A stretch of 64,000 nt of DNA from Prinsepia uniflora (lineage: Eukaryota > Streptophyta > Magnoliopsida > Rosales > Rosaceae), in the NCBI GenBank assembly GCA_032719365.1, contig CM064870.1, positions 38,224,194 through 38,288,193 on the forward strand. Direction: 5' to 3'. Shown here in pieces: positions 23,239 through 35,020 of the stretch (position 1 is the first letter of the stretch; every line of letters starts with the position of its first letter). Below the pieces are notes generated by a model. The model was not told the DNA's origin, searched no databases, and worked only from the letters and a program-made list of their open reading frames with translations. The position numbers and the translations under genes are program-made.

Positions 23239-24954
23239 TTGAAATAATCTCTTGTATGATTTCGTTTATGAAAATATGTTCATAATGTAAATATTATATT
23301 TGTACATATTTTCGTACTTGTATATAAATTGTAATACTTGTTGTTAAAAATGTTTTCATTGTAAATACCTTTTAAAAAATTCCCAAAAAAAAAATTTGGA
23401 AATAAAGAATTCCGAAATTAAAAATAAAAAAATAAAAAATATAATTTTTTTTAAAAAAATTATTTTTAAAAATTCACAAATAATATAAGGAATAATTTGT
23501 TTTTCAAACTAGTCTCGACTATATGTGGATCACTTGTGCTCGGAGTTTAGATCTTGATCTTTAATGGAATAGGCAAAGTTTAATTTGTGAACTTACTCCT
23601 AAACCCTTCATGGCCCTTAAAAGACTTGAGGTGGGGCGGAGTTTGTTAACACTTGAGTTATCTTGGAATGAATACATGTCTGCCCTTAGTAAGAAATTTT
23701 CAAGGTGATGTATAGGACATGAGATAATGCATGCTATAGGCCAACTCTGAGAAGTAGGATTTCAGAGTTTCAAAATCATGTTTGCACTGAGAAGTAGGGC
23801 CTCGGAGTTCCAAAATCTTCCTCCCCTTGCATGTATTCTTTCTATCTAGTCACTTAGACTTGCCCAAACGGGGACAGTGGTTCGAAATCCAAGAAAATGA
23901 CTTGGGCCACACGAACGTAGAAGTTTCCATCTAAACTTTGAAGCTATGTGACCCATATATAACTTTGACTCCCCAACATATGAATTGTTTCCTATTAAAT
24001 GTTTTAGAGTTGCATGAATCCCAAAACCTTTTTCTTCAAAATCTTACTTTCAGGAACATGTAGCGCCAATTTTGTTTACTTTCTCCTTAACCCTTCATGA
24101 TGTGTGGATTTCATCACAACACACTGTAGACTTGAATTTATGGACATGAGGTTGGGGCGGAGATTGTAAACACTCGGGTTTGGTAAACTTCTAATTTGAA
24201 AACTTCCATCAGTTGGTTATGGTGTCTAGGACGGTTATGATTGGTGACAAGTAGGGCACTAAGAAAGAGGACTCCAATAAAGTACATACCCTAGCCAGGT
24301 TAGCCTCGGGGTGTTCTCGAAATTAGTCCTTGCTTTCTACGTTACATCTATCCCAACTGGTCATGATTAACGTTGAATGGTGGAGGGGACTGAAATATGT
24401 TTATCAGTACCCACATGCCGTAAGCTCAGGAAAGTACGATGAGAAGCAAAGTGGGAAAGTTATTCATGTCACTCTAAGACTCTATCTATTGCATTAGTAG
24501 ATTGCATACCCTCCCTACAGTTTCATGATGCTAGGATTTCATCACTGTGCCCCCTATGACTAAGTGAATCTTGGGAAGTGAGATCAAAGGTGCATGCCAT
24601 TCTTTTCATGCACTGTCACGTAACTCTTATGTCTTATGCAGGTTCTAACGATTTCCCTTTTATGCATTCACACCATTCTTCATGTAGACTTTTATATGTT
24701 GCATTGATTTGGACGTTTTTGAACTTGTGTTTTGTCATATCATTGCCGTGATCTACCTTGCATATTATTCTTTATACTCTTTAACTTCTTCACGTACTTG
24801 TTTATAACCTATTCTTCATATATACAATGTTGTTTGCTTATTTTCTATTCTCTACATTTCATGACTATTTGTCTTGCTTACCTGTTTCTCTTATCTATTG
24901 TCACGATTAGAATATGACTCTCACATTGTATGTTTGTTGCATCTCAGGTTCCTA
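23239..24954 (+). mobile_element. Non-coding leader of Athila element
   Basis: About 1.7 kb between the primer site and gag with no gene. 23380-23500 is A/T-rich. Two diverged copies of a segment containing GAGGTNGGGGCGGAG then TTGTAAACAC lie near 23625-23660 and 24145-24175. A short tandem of about 45 bp (CTGAGAAGTAGG...) lies at 23745-23815. Confidence 0.65.
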
Positions 24955-26823
24955 TGCATGACCAAGCCAAAGCTAGTGATTCTAACTCGCAGATCACCAC
25001 GCTTTGTTAGTTCCGATACACAGCCTAAACTGGGAGGTGAGTTAGGGAAAAAAAGTTTTAGAATTTGACCTTACAACCCATCTTGGAACCTACTTTTTGA
25101 GGAATGCTACGAATTTGAGTCATCTTCTCCCCTAAACACCAACTTGAAAGTGAACCCGAAACTGAGATGGCCAACAACGAACGTAAGTCTCTTTGTCAAT
25201 GTACTTGCTCAACTGAGTGGAGCATATGACCCTCATGCATTGTTTTTTCCGCTACCCAAGGAAAACAAAAACGATATTGAGCTTAAAAGTGGTTTCCTTC
25301 ATCGCCCCCAACCTATTATGGGTTACCCAATGAGGATCCGAATAAACACCTTAGAACTTCCAATTTTTGTGCAATAGCATGAAACCAAGTGATGCTGATG
25401 ATGAACTTTTGCAACTTAAGGCCTTTCCCTTCTCTTTGGCGGATAGGGCCCAATCTTGGCTCATGGACTTGCCCGCCAATCATATCACTACTTGGCAACA
25501 ACTTGTGGACTTGTTTTTGGCCAAGTACTTTCCTACTTCTATGATCACTTCAAAGAGGCGAGCGATCACATCCATTACCCAAGCACCAGATGAAACCTTT
25601 GGTTCATACTACGATTGTTTCAAGGTCCTTTGCTCTACTTGTCCTTCACATGGTTTCTTAGAGACTAACCTAATAAATTACTTCTATGATGGTCTCAAAC
25701 CCATGGACCGAGACCTTCTTGATGCAGCTTTACATGGGGTATTTATGGACTTAGATAAGCCAGAAGCCAAATAGTTTCTCGAGAGTATGGCCATCAATGA
25801 CGCCCACTATGGCTTGTCTCACAAGAAGGGGGTAAGTGCACTTAATTCCAAGGGTGCCTCAGATGAAAAGATTGAAAAGCTCCAATCTATTGCAATGTAA
25901 CCTAAGAGAGTTATATGTGGTGTGTGCCAATTGGATGGACACCTAAGTGATCAATACCCTCAAGTTACAAACCCAAATGATGGCATGGAATAAGCCAATG
26001 CCTTAGGAGGATATCAAGGGGGCCAACGGTTCAATAACTTTAACAACTATGGACAAGGAAATCGTGATCATCCGGGATTCAAGTGGAGCAGCAATGAAAA
26101 ATGTTTGAACCCTCTAGCTCAACACCAACAAGGGTACTTATGACAACAATTCATGCCAAGACCACCAATGCCTCACCAACCTATGGGTATGCAACAAGCT
26201 CCTCTGGTTCATCAATTCTCCAACCCGGACTATAATAAGATGTTTTCACAAGTATCCACTTTAACTCAAGTCCTTCTGGATAGCCAAAAGAAAACAAAGG
26301 AGACGTTGAACACTCATGGCCGTGACATTTCTGAAATGAAGAAGTAAACTGGTCAAATCGTCGATTTCACGGGCCAAGTCAAAGATACAGGGAAGTTGCC
26401 TTCACAAATCGTTCCCAACCCAAAGAACAATGCTTTTAAGCATACTAGTTATGTTTTAACTCGAAGTGGGAAGGTTTTGCACAACCCTCTGCCCAAGGAA
26501 GGCCTGAAATCAAGTTCTATGGATGCTAGGAAGGAAAGTGACGAATTTGTTCAGAATGAGCATGATATGATCACCATTGTGAAAAAGGTAGTGGCACCAC
26601 TTCCAACACCATATAGCCACTACAAAGGTAACAATCCTATCTCTTCAAATTTTATTCCTACTAACACCTTGTTGTCTCGTGCACCCTTCCCAAGCAGATT
26701 TTCGAAACTAAGAAGAATGAGAAGTATGATGAGATCCTTGACATATTCCAGAAGGTACAAGTGAACTTACCTTTGAATGAATGCATCAAACAAGTACCAG
26801 TTTATGCTAAGTTCCTCAAAGTT
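24955..26823 (+). pseudogene. gag: Athila gag, decayed and 3'-truncated
   Basis: The recognisable gag core LKAFPFSLADRAQSWLMDLP...ITTWQQLVDLFLAKYFP and YFYDGLKPMDRDLLDAA (25367-25774) is typical of Athila/Tat gag. A knuckle-like CGVCQLDGHLSDQYP follows, with its last Cys changed to Tyr, then a Pro/Gln-rich stretch and YVLTRSGKVL. The 5' part is in one frame (to about 25365); the rest is mainly in another. Stops occur at 25772, about 25897, about 25990, 26141 and 26345, with a further shift near 26695. Coding resemblance stops at YAKFLK, where LTR C begins. Protease is missing. Confidence 0.85.
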
Positions 26824-28717
26824 TGACGACCCGGAAATTCGAAAAAGGTAAATTCGAGAATTTGAAAGGGAAATGATGATTTTACCCTTGGTTAATGGGG
26901 TCAAAAGTTAACTTTTTGACCGGGACACATTTTGGACCTTCCGTAATGATCATTACGTAGGTCTTGGAGTCCTGAGTCCGTAGAAAGCGGCATGCCAAAA
27001 TCGGAGTTCGGATGTGAAAGTTACAGGTTTGAGAAGACTAGGGGTCTTTTGGTAATTATACAAGGAAGGGAAAAATGGTCATTTGGTTGGATTTTACTGA
27101 GTCAACACATTTTACAGATTGGTGACAGGTATCACCATGAAAAATGGATTGCTAGCACCACGTGGGGGGTTATGTGTGTGTTGTGTAATGGCTTGTGTTG
27201 TTTGAATTCTGGGGAAACAGAGAACATTGAATAAAAAACCAAATCACGTTAGTTTTGATCAACCTCCACAGTAATCCTTCGAGAGAAAAACATGGAGAAA
27301 TAGAGAAAGAAAAGGAGACAAAAATGTGAAAGAAAATGAAAGAAAATGAGAGGAAAAACCCTGAAACTTGAAACACCCAAACCCGAAACAGAGGGAATTC
27401 GAAATCTTAGAATTTCAAATTCAGATTTTTAGGCTTAGATTGTGGAAATTGAGCCTTGTTTAACCTTTGTGAGATTTCTACGACCTAAACCATCAAAAAA
27501 ATGAGAAGAATCGACGAAGGATAACCCAGAACTATGCTTACGACCCTTTCAAAATTTTGAAAGGAAATTGGACTAATTCGATGTGAGAATGTGTAAAATA
27601 TAAGTTGTATATCCTTACCTGGGATTGATTCGATGAAATTGGGTGAAAGAATTGTACAAATTGATGTAGAATTGAAGGAATTACAAACGGGTCGTGAAAC
27701 CGGGTCGAACGGCCCGTATTGTAGAAAACGAGCGAGAACGATGAACAGTGCTTGGCATTGTAGCAGGCACGTGACTTTCACGCATAGCCACTTGCGGCGG
27801 TGCATGAAGGAGTGTGGGCACTATTCTTAAGGTACAGTCAACATGACTTTTAATCTAATCAATGTAACAACATTTTGGCGTAGGTTTCGAGTTGATCGAA
27901 CACTGTTTCGATATAGTTTCGAGGGTCTGATGTGTTATGTTACGTTTTTAATACGTATTTAAATCCCAGAAAATTTGGGAACTATATTGTGAGGTTATTT
28001 GGGGATGATAACGACCCTTAGTGGTGGTTTTGACAGGATTGGTGATTCCTGGAATTACGAAGGAGCGTACATCTCTGAAACGAACTGCATGGATGGTATG
28101 TGAGTGAACGTTTGTTTTATAAACTGTTATGCATGCATAGTAAATGTTTTCTATGATTTATTGTATGATTTGAGTTGCAATGATTTGAATGATAATTTGA
28201 TATAATAATTTGGTGATTTTATGGATTTAATAATCAATTTTGGGGCACGATTTACGAGAATGGTGAAAGCAATGTTTTAGGCTAGGCTTAGGTTTGAAAA
28301 TGGTGTTTTGACTTGGATTGTGAGTCAAGAATGATTTAATAGATTACTTAATGATTTTATGGATTTGCGTGAAAATGGTATCTTGGGTTGTGATTGTACG
28401 AATTTTCATGAAAATGATGTTTCGAGCATGAGACCCTATTGGAAATGGTTTGGTTTAAAGTCAAAGTTGGTTTTGAAACTAATTTTTTAAATTTAAGTTC
28501 AGTGCCCCGGATGTGTAATGCCTGGGAAAAACTCGAATGTTTAATTCTCAAGTTAACTCAGATGTGTAATTCCCGATACATTTCGGAACGCTCCGGATGT
28601 GTAATTCCTGGAGAAATCGGATTCGTCATGCCCGGTAAGTCTGGATGTGTAATCCCCAGAAAGACCTCGGATGTGTAATTCCCGAATTTTCGTGAGATGT
28701 GTAATTCCTGAACTTTG
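26824..28717 (+). mobile_element. Truncated Tekay-like LTR (element C)
   Basis: It starts TGACGACCCGG immediately after Athila gag, and its layout parallels the other Tekay LTRs: a TTGACCGGGAC block, a GAGTCCGTAG... block, GACAGG at about 28033, and a donor-like GTGAGTGAAC at 28100. It ends inside its own hairpin array where LTR1 of element D begins. The distal part, internal region and second LTR are not in the window. No gene. Confidence 0.75.
28505..28690 (+). repeat. Hairpin array with constant ATGTGTAAT loop (LTR C)
   Basis: Repeated units keep the loop GATGTGTAATTC while the stems vary together: TCTGG/CCAGA (28640-28644 with 28656-28660), TCGG/CCGA (28667-28670 with 28682-28685), CTCCGG/CCTGGAG with one bulge (28591 and 28607), and CCCCGG/CCTGGG near 28505. 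The constant loop with changing paired arms is the clearest covariation-like case in the window. Confidence 0.72.
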
Positions 28718-31644
28718 CGTAATGACCCGTCCTGTAGTTCGAGATTAGATTGTGATTAATGACAGATTAGTGGAATTAATCAGTGATTAGTTGGGTAATT
28801 TTGGACGGTCGGTGCGAAATGACGGCTTTGCCCCTAGAATGGGCAATAAGTTGACTTTTAGTCCAGGCCTTCAAACTGATTTTAGCCGATGATTGTGATG
28901 TAGTTCGGGATGTCACGAGTTCATAGATAGGTGGCACGTACGATTCCGACATTCAAGGAAGAAGTTATGAGGTTCGAAAGTTCGGGGGTATTTTGGTAAT
29001 TTGGTTAAAAGGGGCAAAATTGTTGACTTTTTATACGACATGTATTTATCACGTAGTTTGAGGACCGTTAGGTAAGTTTCGATCCCCTGAGTACGATGAC
29101 AGGCTGCACGTTGTCATCAGACTTCGGACGATTCAGTTATGAGTCTAAATACATGATGGGCAAAATGGTAATTTGTGCACTAAGGGCAAAATGGTCTTTT
29201 GGCTGATTTTGAAAATGATTCAATAGGATGGGGACATCTGTCCCTATGTGGTTGGATTTTATCACCTGGGAGTAATGAGATGTGGCCACCTGTCCACTCT
29301 CTAGTTGGTTCCAGCCCCTTCGCACATTTTGATGGATTAAAACAGGGTAGAGCCATGTAGTCATGCATCTGGTTTCTGTGTTTAGTCCAGAGAGTGAGAG
29401 AGATCATTGCTTATGTGTGTGTGTCTAAGTGAAAACCTGAGTGGAATGGTGTGTGAGAGTGAGGAAATAGAGAGAGACAGAGAGGAGGAAGTTGTGAACA
29501 ACCGTGAAGCAACCGTGCATAAACGTGAAATCCAAAACTTCCAAACCGTTGTGAAGTTGTCTGTTGGTGGTGATCAGTGAGTAACAAGAGACCCAGGACG
29601 ACGTGAGGATCATGGTGGAGGCCACGACGGAGGATCAGAGTGACGATAAGCTAGTTTTCAGAGAACCTTGTTTCTCTGTTTTTGTTCAACACTAGTACCT
29701 TGAGCCTTACTATTTAATGAATGACTGGGTTGTTCATTAGAGCTTCTGGGGACTGAGACGAGGCCAAAAAACAACGAACCGTGATCGGAGGACATCGTGG
29801 TGGCCGGGAACAGAGAAGGATGATTTCTGGTTTTTCTTCTTCGATTTGGAAGGTAACTTATAGTGCTTAAGTTAGTGTTTAGATCATGTAGATTCATAGG
29901 AGAGGATTAGACGGACCTAATAGGAGAAAAAGGACCGAAATTGACCTGAAAATGGATGAAAACCACCCTCTCCGGTTTGGTTGGAAATGGCTGGTCTGGA
30001 TCGGTCTGAACCCGTCTTGCTGGAGGTTGACGATGATGAACAGTAAGGCGCATAAGGCCGACGTGCAACCACTTTGGGAGGCGCGTGTGGTCGTGTGGCC
30101 CACTTTCTGGGCATGTGTTCAACATGACTTTTAAAGAATTCGATGTAACAAACATTTTGGGACTGGTTTCGAGTCGATTAGACATCGTCTCGATATGTTT
30201 CAGGATGTTCGAAGGTTTAAAGACTAGTTTTAAAAATAGTTAAAAATTTAGGAAAATTACGGGGCTTTAGTAGAAGCATTATGAAGTAGTTAGTGACCTT
30301 ATTATGAGATTTGGACAGGTTTGGGAAAGCTGGTGATAGTGGATTAGCCGGGAAGGCATAAGTGCACGCGTAACGAGGTGGCGACTCGAATGGTTTGTGA
30401 GTGGAGTTTGTTTTCTAACTTATGATGCATGCATAAATGTTTTATATTTTTTATATACATGATTTCTATGTTTATGATATGATATTGATGATTTACGATT
30501 TTGCAAGTATTTCAAGATATTTACGTAATTGCACGTTTTACGATATTTGCTTTTATGTGGTGATTTGATAATGGTTTTGTTACGATGATTTTGGGATTTG
30601 AATTATGAATTGATTTCAAGGATTTGTAATGGATTTTGAAAAGTGAGTTCAATAAACGAGATTTCAGGTTTTGGAATCGGATTTCAGAAATATGATTCGG
30701 GATTTGGTTTTGGAACTTGAAAAGAGGATTTCTGGATTGGGATTAGGAATGATGATTCCGGATGCAGACTTGGCTTCAGAATGATGATTTTGGATTCGGA
30801 TTTGGAAATGGATTATGGATTTGATAAAATGGTTTTTAATTGGATTTTCTGGATCTGGTATTGGGTTTGAAGACCCGGATATGATATGTGATGAGGGCGG
30901 GCCCGGATATGTGATTGGGTTTAAAGACCCAAATTGAGTTTAAAGACTCGGGAGTTTAAAGTCTCAGATATTGTGATTTCCCCCGTAGGCCCATTGAGTT
31001 TAAAGACTCGGGAGTTTAAAGACTCGGATTATATTGAAGCCTGGATTAAGTTTAAAGACTCGGATAGATTCAACAGGTTTAATTGATTGAAATGGGTTTC
31101 AAAAGTGTTTTCAAATATGTTTGAATTTCTGTGATAACTTGATGGTTTTCAATAATAACGGTTTTCAAATGTTTTCCAGATGGTTTGGGTTGCGGCCCGG
31201 GATTTGAGAAAATGCAATGATTTTTGGCTTTTGGTTTCATAAATGGTTATATTATCTTGAGTATGAACTGGTTTTATGAAATGGGTTTTATATGCATGCA
31301 TTGATTTTTAAATAGAGGGTATAAATGTATTTTCTTATAAATTTTTTTCTAAACTTATCCTTTATTTTTGTCCACTCATAGTCTTTTATATTTTTCGATA
31401 CCCTCCAGGTTGATGCGGTGCAGGCTGTTGTTAGTGAGAGAGAGACATCACACACGGAATACACAGTAAGGCTGCGAACTTTGGTTAACTCAAGTTGGTT
31501 TTTGGTACGTTGACCTGGGTATCCCTTGTCTGGCTTGCGTGTTGCACGGGGGTTGAACATGTGTTTAGCCTTTGTGGCATACGTGAGTTAGACGGGAGCA
31601 TGACTTATCCCTTAATCCCGAGAGATTGGGGGTGGGTCATGCCA
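28718..31644 (+). mobile_element. LTR1 of non-coding Tekay-like element D
   Basis: Aligns throughout with 35021-37967. Its TG start has decayed to CG (CGTAATGACCC against TGTAACAACCC in LTR2). It ends ATGCCA three bases before TGGTATCAGAGC. Putative splice-like landmarks are AAG|GTAA at 29853, GGACAG|G at 30318, GTGAGTGGA at 30397 and CTCCAG|G at 31408. A GAGT/ACTC hairpin array lies at 30863-31025. Confidence 0.88.
30863..31025 (+). repeat. Hairpin array GAGT-TTAAAG-ACTC (element D LTR1)
   Basis: GAGTTTAAAGACTC occurs at 30936, 30996 and 31012. GGGTTTAAAGACCC and GGGTTTGAAGACCC occur at 30917 and 30863, again with both arms changed together. Unpaired variants also occur (30952, AAGT near 31049). 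LTR2 carries the same array at about 37160-37390. The unit is the reverse complement of that in the minus-strand inner element, so both share it in sense orientation. Confidence 0.75.
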
Positions 31645-34600
31645 ATTTGGTATCAGAGCGCGGTTTGTGCGCTCTGCGCGAGGTTTTGGATTCCATCGTA
31701 GTTGGTTCGTCGACTTGGGTGTTGTGATGCTACTATGGATGTGATGTCTCGATGCGGAATAGCCCGTCATCAACCTAGATACACGAGTGATAGCAAGTGA
31801 TAGTACGATATTTAGTCGCTTAGTTAGTGGCAAGTGCACGAGTAACTAGGTAGTGCTTTGCCCGATATGCGGTGTGTGGTGAGATATATGTCGGCTTAGG
31901 GCCGAAGCGGACGACATGTTTGGCGCAAGCCATGATTGATAGTTGGTTGGACCTTAGGGTCGGATGTGTGCTAGTGTGGTTAACTCAGATTGTAACCAGT
32001 GGTTAACTCGGTGATAGATACGATTGATGGTCGGCTGGTTGGCATGTGGGGCCCGATGAAAGCCTATTAAGCCGGATGGTACTCGTGGGCTGGTTGGGTC
32101 GGGTGGTGATTGGATAACGATAGGATGGATTTATGATCATTTGGTCAGATGGGTTGACACTTGTGCGGATACGATTATCGAATGCCTCGAGTTGCGGGGG
32201 TAAAGGAACCTACTTTTAGGATTTGAGGGATTCCCCCTAGCGATGGTTACTTCTTGACAGTTGTGTAGAGAGTACGTTAACAGATGATCTTAGCCAAGTG
32301 TGAAGACCCGAGTGGCTAGGTTTGGTGAGCTAGTGTGCCGAGTTAGTCGGTTCAGACGACCTTAGTGATGGTGATGATTTGAGGAACCCTGTTGGGATGG
32401 CTAGTTTGGTAAATAAGTGCTTAGTGTGGAAAACGTGAGTTGGGGTTTGTGGTTAGTTAGTTGTTGTGGCTTGGGCTGACCTTCGGTCAGATTGGAGATG
32501 GTGCTGCTAGTTGCAGCCGAGGTATTGGATGGTTTGGTGGGTGACTTTGGTCGAGTCTACTGAGACCGTGGAGCGTTGAGTTGCTTAGCATTGTGGAATG
32601 AGGGAGGTCAGTTTCCCCGACCTGAGCGTAGATTGAGGGTGTTGGCTCGTATGAACGGAAATTCGGGATTAGTGTGTTGTGAGCCCTAGATCAGAGATGA
32701 TGTGCCACGAGCAGTAATGCTTAAGAGTGGTAGGATGGGCACATCGTGAGTAGAGGTTGTGGCTAGTCGTGAAGTACCGTTGTCTGGTAAGAACCACTAA
32801 CTGAGCTGGGATATACGATGACCATTGGCAGGTCATGTTTCGGTATGAACAGTCAGGATGCCGTTAATTGATCTGAATAGTGCAGTGGAAGCACGATGGA
32901 CCTAGACTTCGATTTGGATCGGGCTAGGTTGGTATGGTCGGTTTTGACCATGAGTGAGTTCGGTTTTCGAGGACTCATCCTGATGTGTTGGTATACGTAT
33001 GAGTCAGTAGATGTTGACCGTGTTGGCTTATGATTCTACCGAGGATAGTTGACTGATGTCGAGGCCGGTACTTGGTGATTTCCTGAGATTTGTGATTGAC
33101 GACTTCGAGGTTAGTGCCTGAGGAGTCCGAGGTTAGTGATTGTTGATTGAGGATCCCGAGAGTTGAAATATTAGCAGTGCTCGGAGATGAACCTCGAAAA
33201 GGTTGAGACACGATAATCAGAAGGAGTAATGATCGACATCCTTTGGATGTGCATAAACGGTGTTAGCCGACATGAGAGGTGGTCCGGGTGAGTTGTTGAA
33301 TTTCCTACGTGTAGTAGAGGAGTTGACGTTTGGACGGCTAGTCTGGTGGTGGTCTACTTTTTGGGGTTGTAGTCCCATGGTTGGAATATCAGAATCAGGA
33401 GATGTTGTGGCTAAGACGATGAGATGTTGTGTGGATTCCGGGTTGGTGTTAGATGTCAAGGGATAGATACTCTAGAGTCGATTTGGGAGACTCATTGAAG
33501 GACCTCTAGGAGTTGTGAACCCCCTTAAGCGTAGACACGTTTGGATGCGTTCAGGAGTATAGAAAGTACTTGGTAACGCCATGTTTGGCATGTGTGGCGA
33601 GTGTCATAGGATTGTGTTAAGTTGGATTAAGGTAGGATGTCATGGTTGTGGACCATTATCAGTTCTGTTGTAAGATGACGGAAGGCAGATGATAAGGAGT
33701 GACTATAACTGATCGATATGAGGTAATTGACGAGAACTCACAATCTAGAAGTGTCTCGAGACATGTGGTATTCTTGTTCGATTTGATTCGATGCGGTGGT
33801 CTGATCAGTTGTGGGAAGTGAATGCGAAGTAGTGAGACAGTAAGTGGGATCCACTTAGGAGTGAGTGGATCGGGATTGGATCACTTCTGGATCAGGATTG
33901 AGTTGGTGTGGATCAAGAGAATCGTATGCAAGACAGAGCTTGGACATGTTCGTAGGATGACAAGATAGAGGTTGGATATGTTGGATTTGTGCAGGACAAG
34001 TGTGGTCTGTCTTGTATACGTATGGTTAGATGGACTTGGATCTAGTGCTGGGTCTGCCATGTACATGCAAGTGAGATGTGATTGGATTAATCAATCAGAT
34101 GTTGATCGGGAGACCCAGGAGATCAGAAAATTTGGATGGATTGGGAGTTGGTATTCCTCGGAAGACGTGTTGGGCCTGAAGTGTTGGTCTAGTATTGGTT
34201 GGATCGATGTACTTCAAAAGTGAAGCGTGATGGGCTTGTAGTCAGGTGGTAATCAGTATGGATACGAGGAATGTATTGTGACTTTTTGGTGGTCTACACC
34301 ATGATGGATGCAAGTGGACGTGCATCGTGATGTTATCGGCTAAGTACCGAGGTATGTTGTTGGTTGTCTTGATGAATCAGAGTAGTTCCGATGTGATTGA
34401 CTGGTTGAGGCATAGACATGATCAGGGTGATCCTGAGTGATGTGATTTGATTATGGCAGGGTCCAGTTACAGAGAGGTAGTGTGTGACGAGGATGATATT
34501 CCCACAGGTTGATGGTGTTGGTGGTTAGTGGAACCACCGATAAGATGATGTGTTGAGTTATTGAGTTGTTCGGAGTGAGTGGGTACGTTGTTACTCTAGT

Positions 34601-35020
34601 GTGGTAGGAGCGGATCGCTGACAAAAGTAGTACAAAATGTTGAACATATATTGATGAATAGGAGTACCGAGGCCGGTAGAGGCCTTCTTAAGAATTTGTT
34701 TGCGAGGTAAGATTTGTGCCTGTTGACAGCAGACTAGCACGACGTACTGAGGCGTTGGTACGAGGTAGCGCGGGTACGAGTTGGAACTTTGTTGACCTCA
34801 ATGAGAATGGGATGATCGCCAAATGGACTGAAAGTTGGTTGAGTTGGTTATCTTGGCAGAGATGTGGTGACAGTTTGGGAACTGTCAGGATAATGCTGGA
34901 TTGGCAGGTGATGGATACTGGGTAGGAGACCCAGGTGTGAGATAAGTTGGATTCCCCCAGTTCTTTGCGGACGTATGTTATTCGGAATTTCTGGGACGAA
35001 ATTCCTTTAAGGGGGGAGAT
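31645..35020 (+). mobile_element. Internal region 1 of element D, non-coding
   Basis: About 3.4 kb from primer site to polypurine tract with no frame above about 85 codons and no gag-pol resemblance in any frame I read. With the intact primer site and tract, this fits a large non-autonomous derivative (LARD) that would depend on proteins of a Tekay element such as the inner one. It ends with a perfect stem GGAATTTC / GAAATTCC (34984-34991 and 34998-35005) and the tract TTTAAGGGGGGAGAT. Confidence 0.78.
31648..31659 (+). other. Primer-binding site of element D
   Basis: TGGTATCAGAGC three bases after LTR1, identical to the Tekay primer sites elsewhere in the window. Confidence 0.9.

Noticed and set aside
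29400..29625. Minus frames at 29137-30185 and 35442-36578 (including a 206-residue frame)
   Set aside because: They recur in LTR1 and LTR2 of element D antisense to its leader and change frame between copies; LTR shadows.
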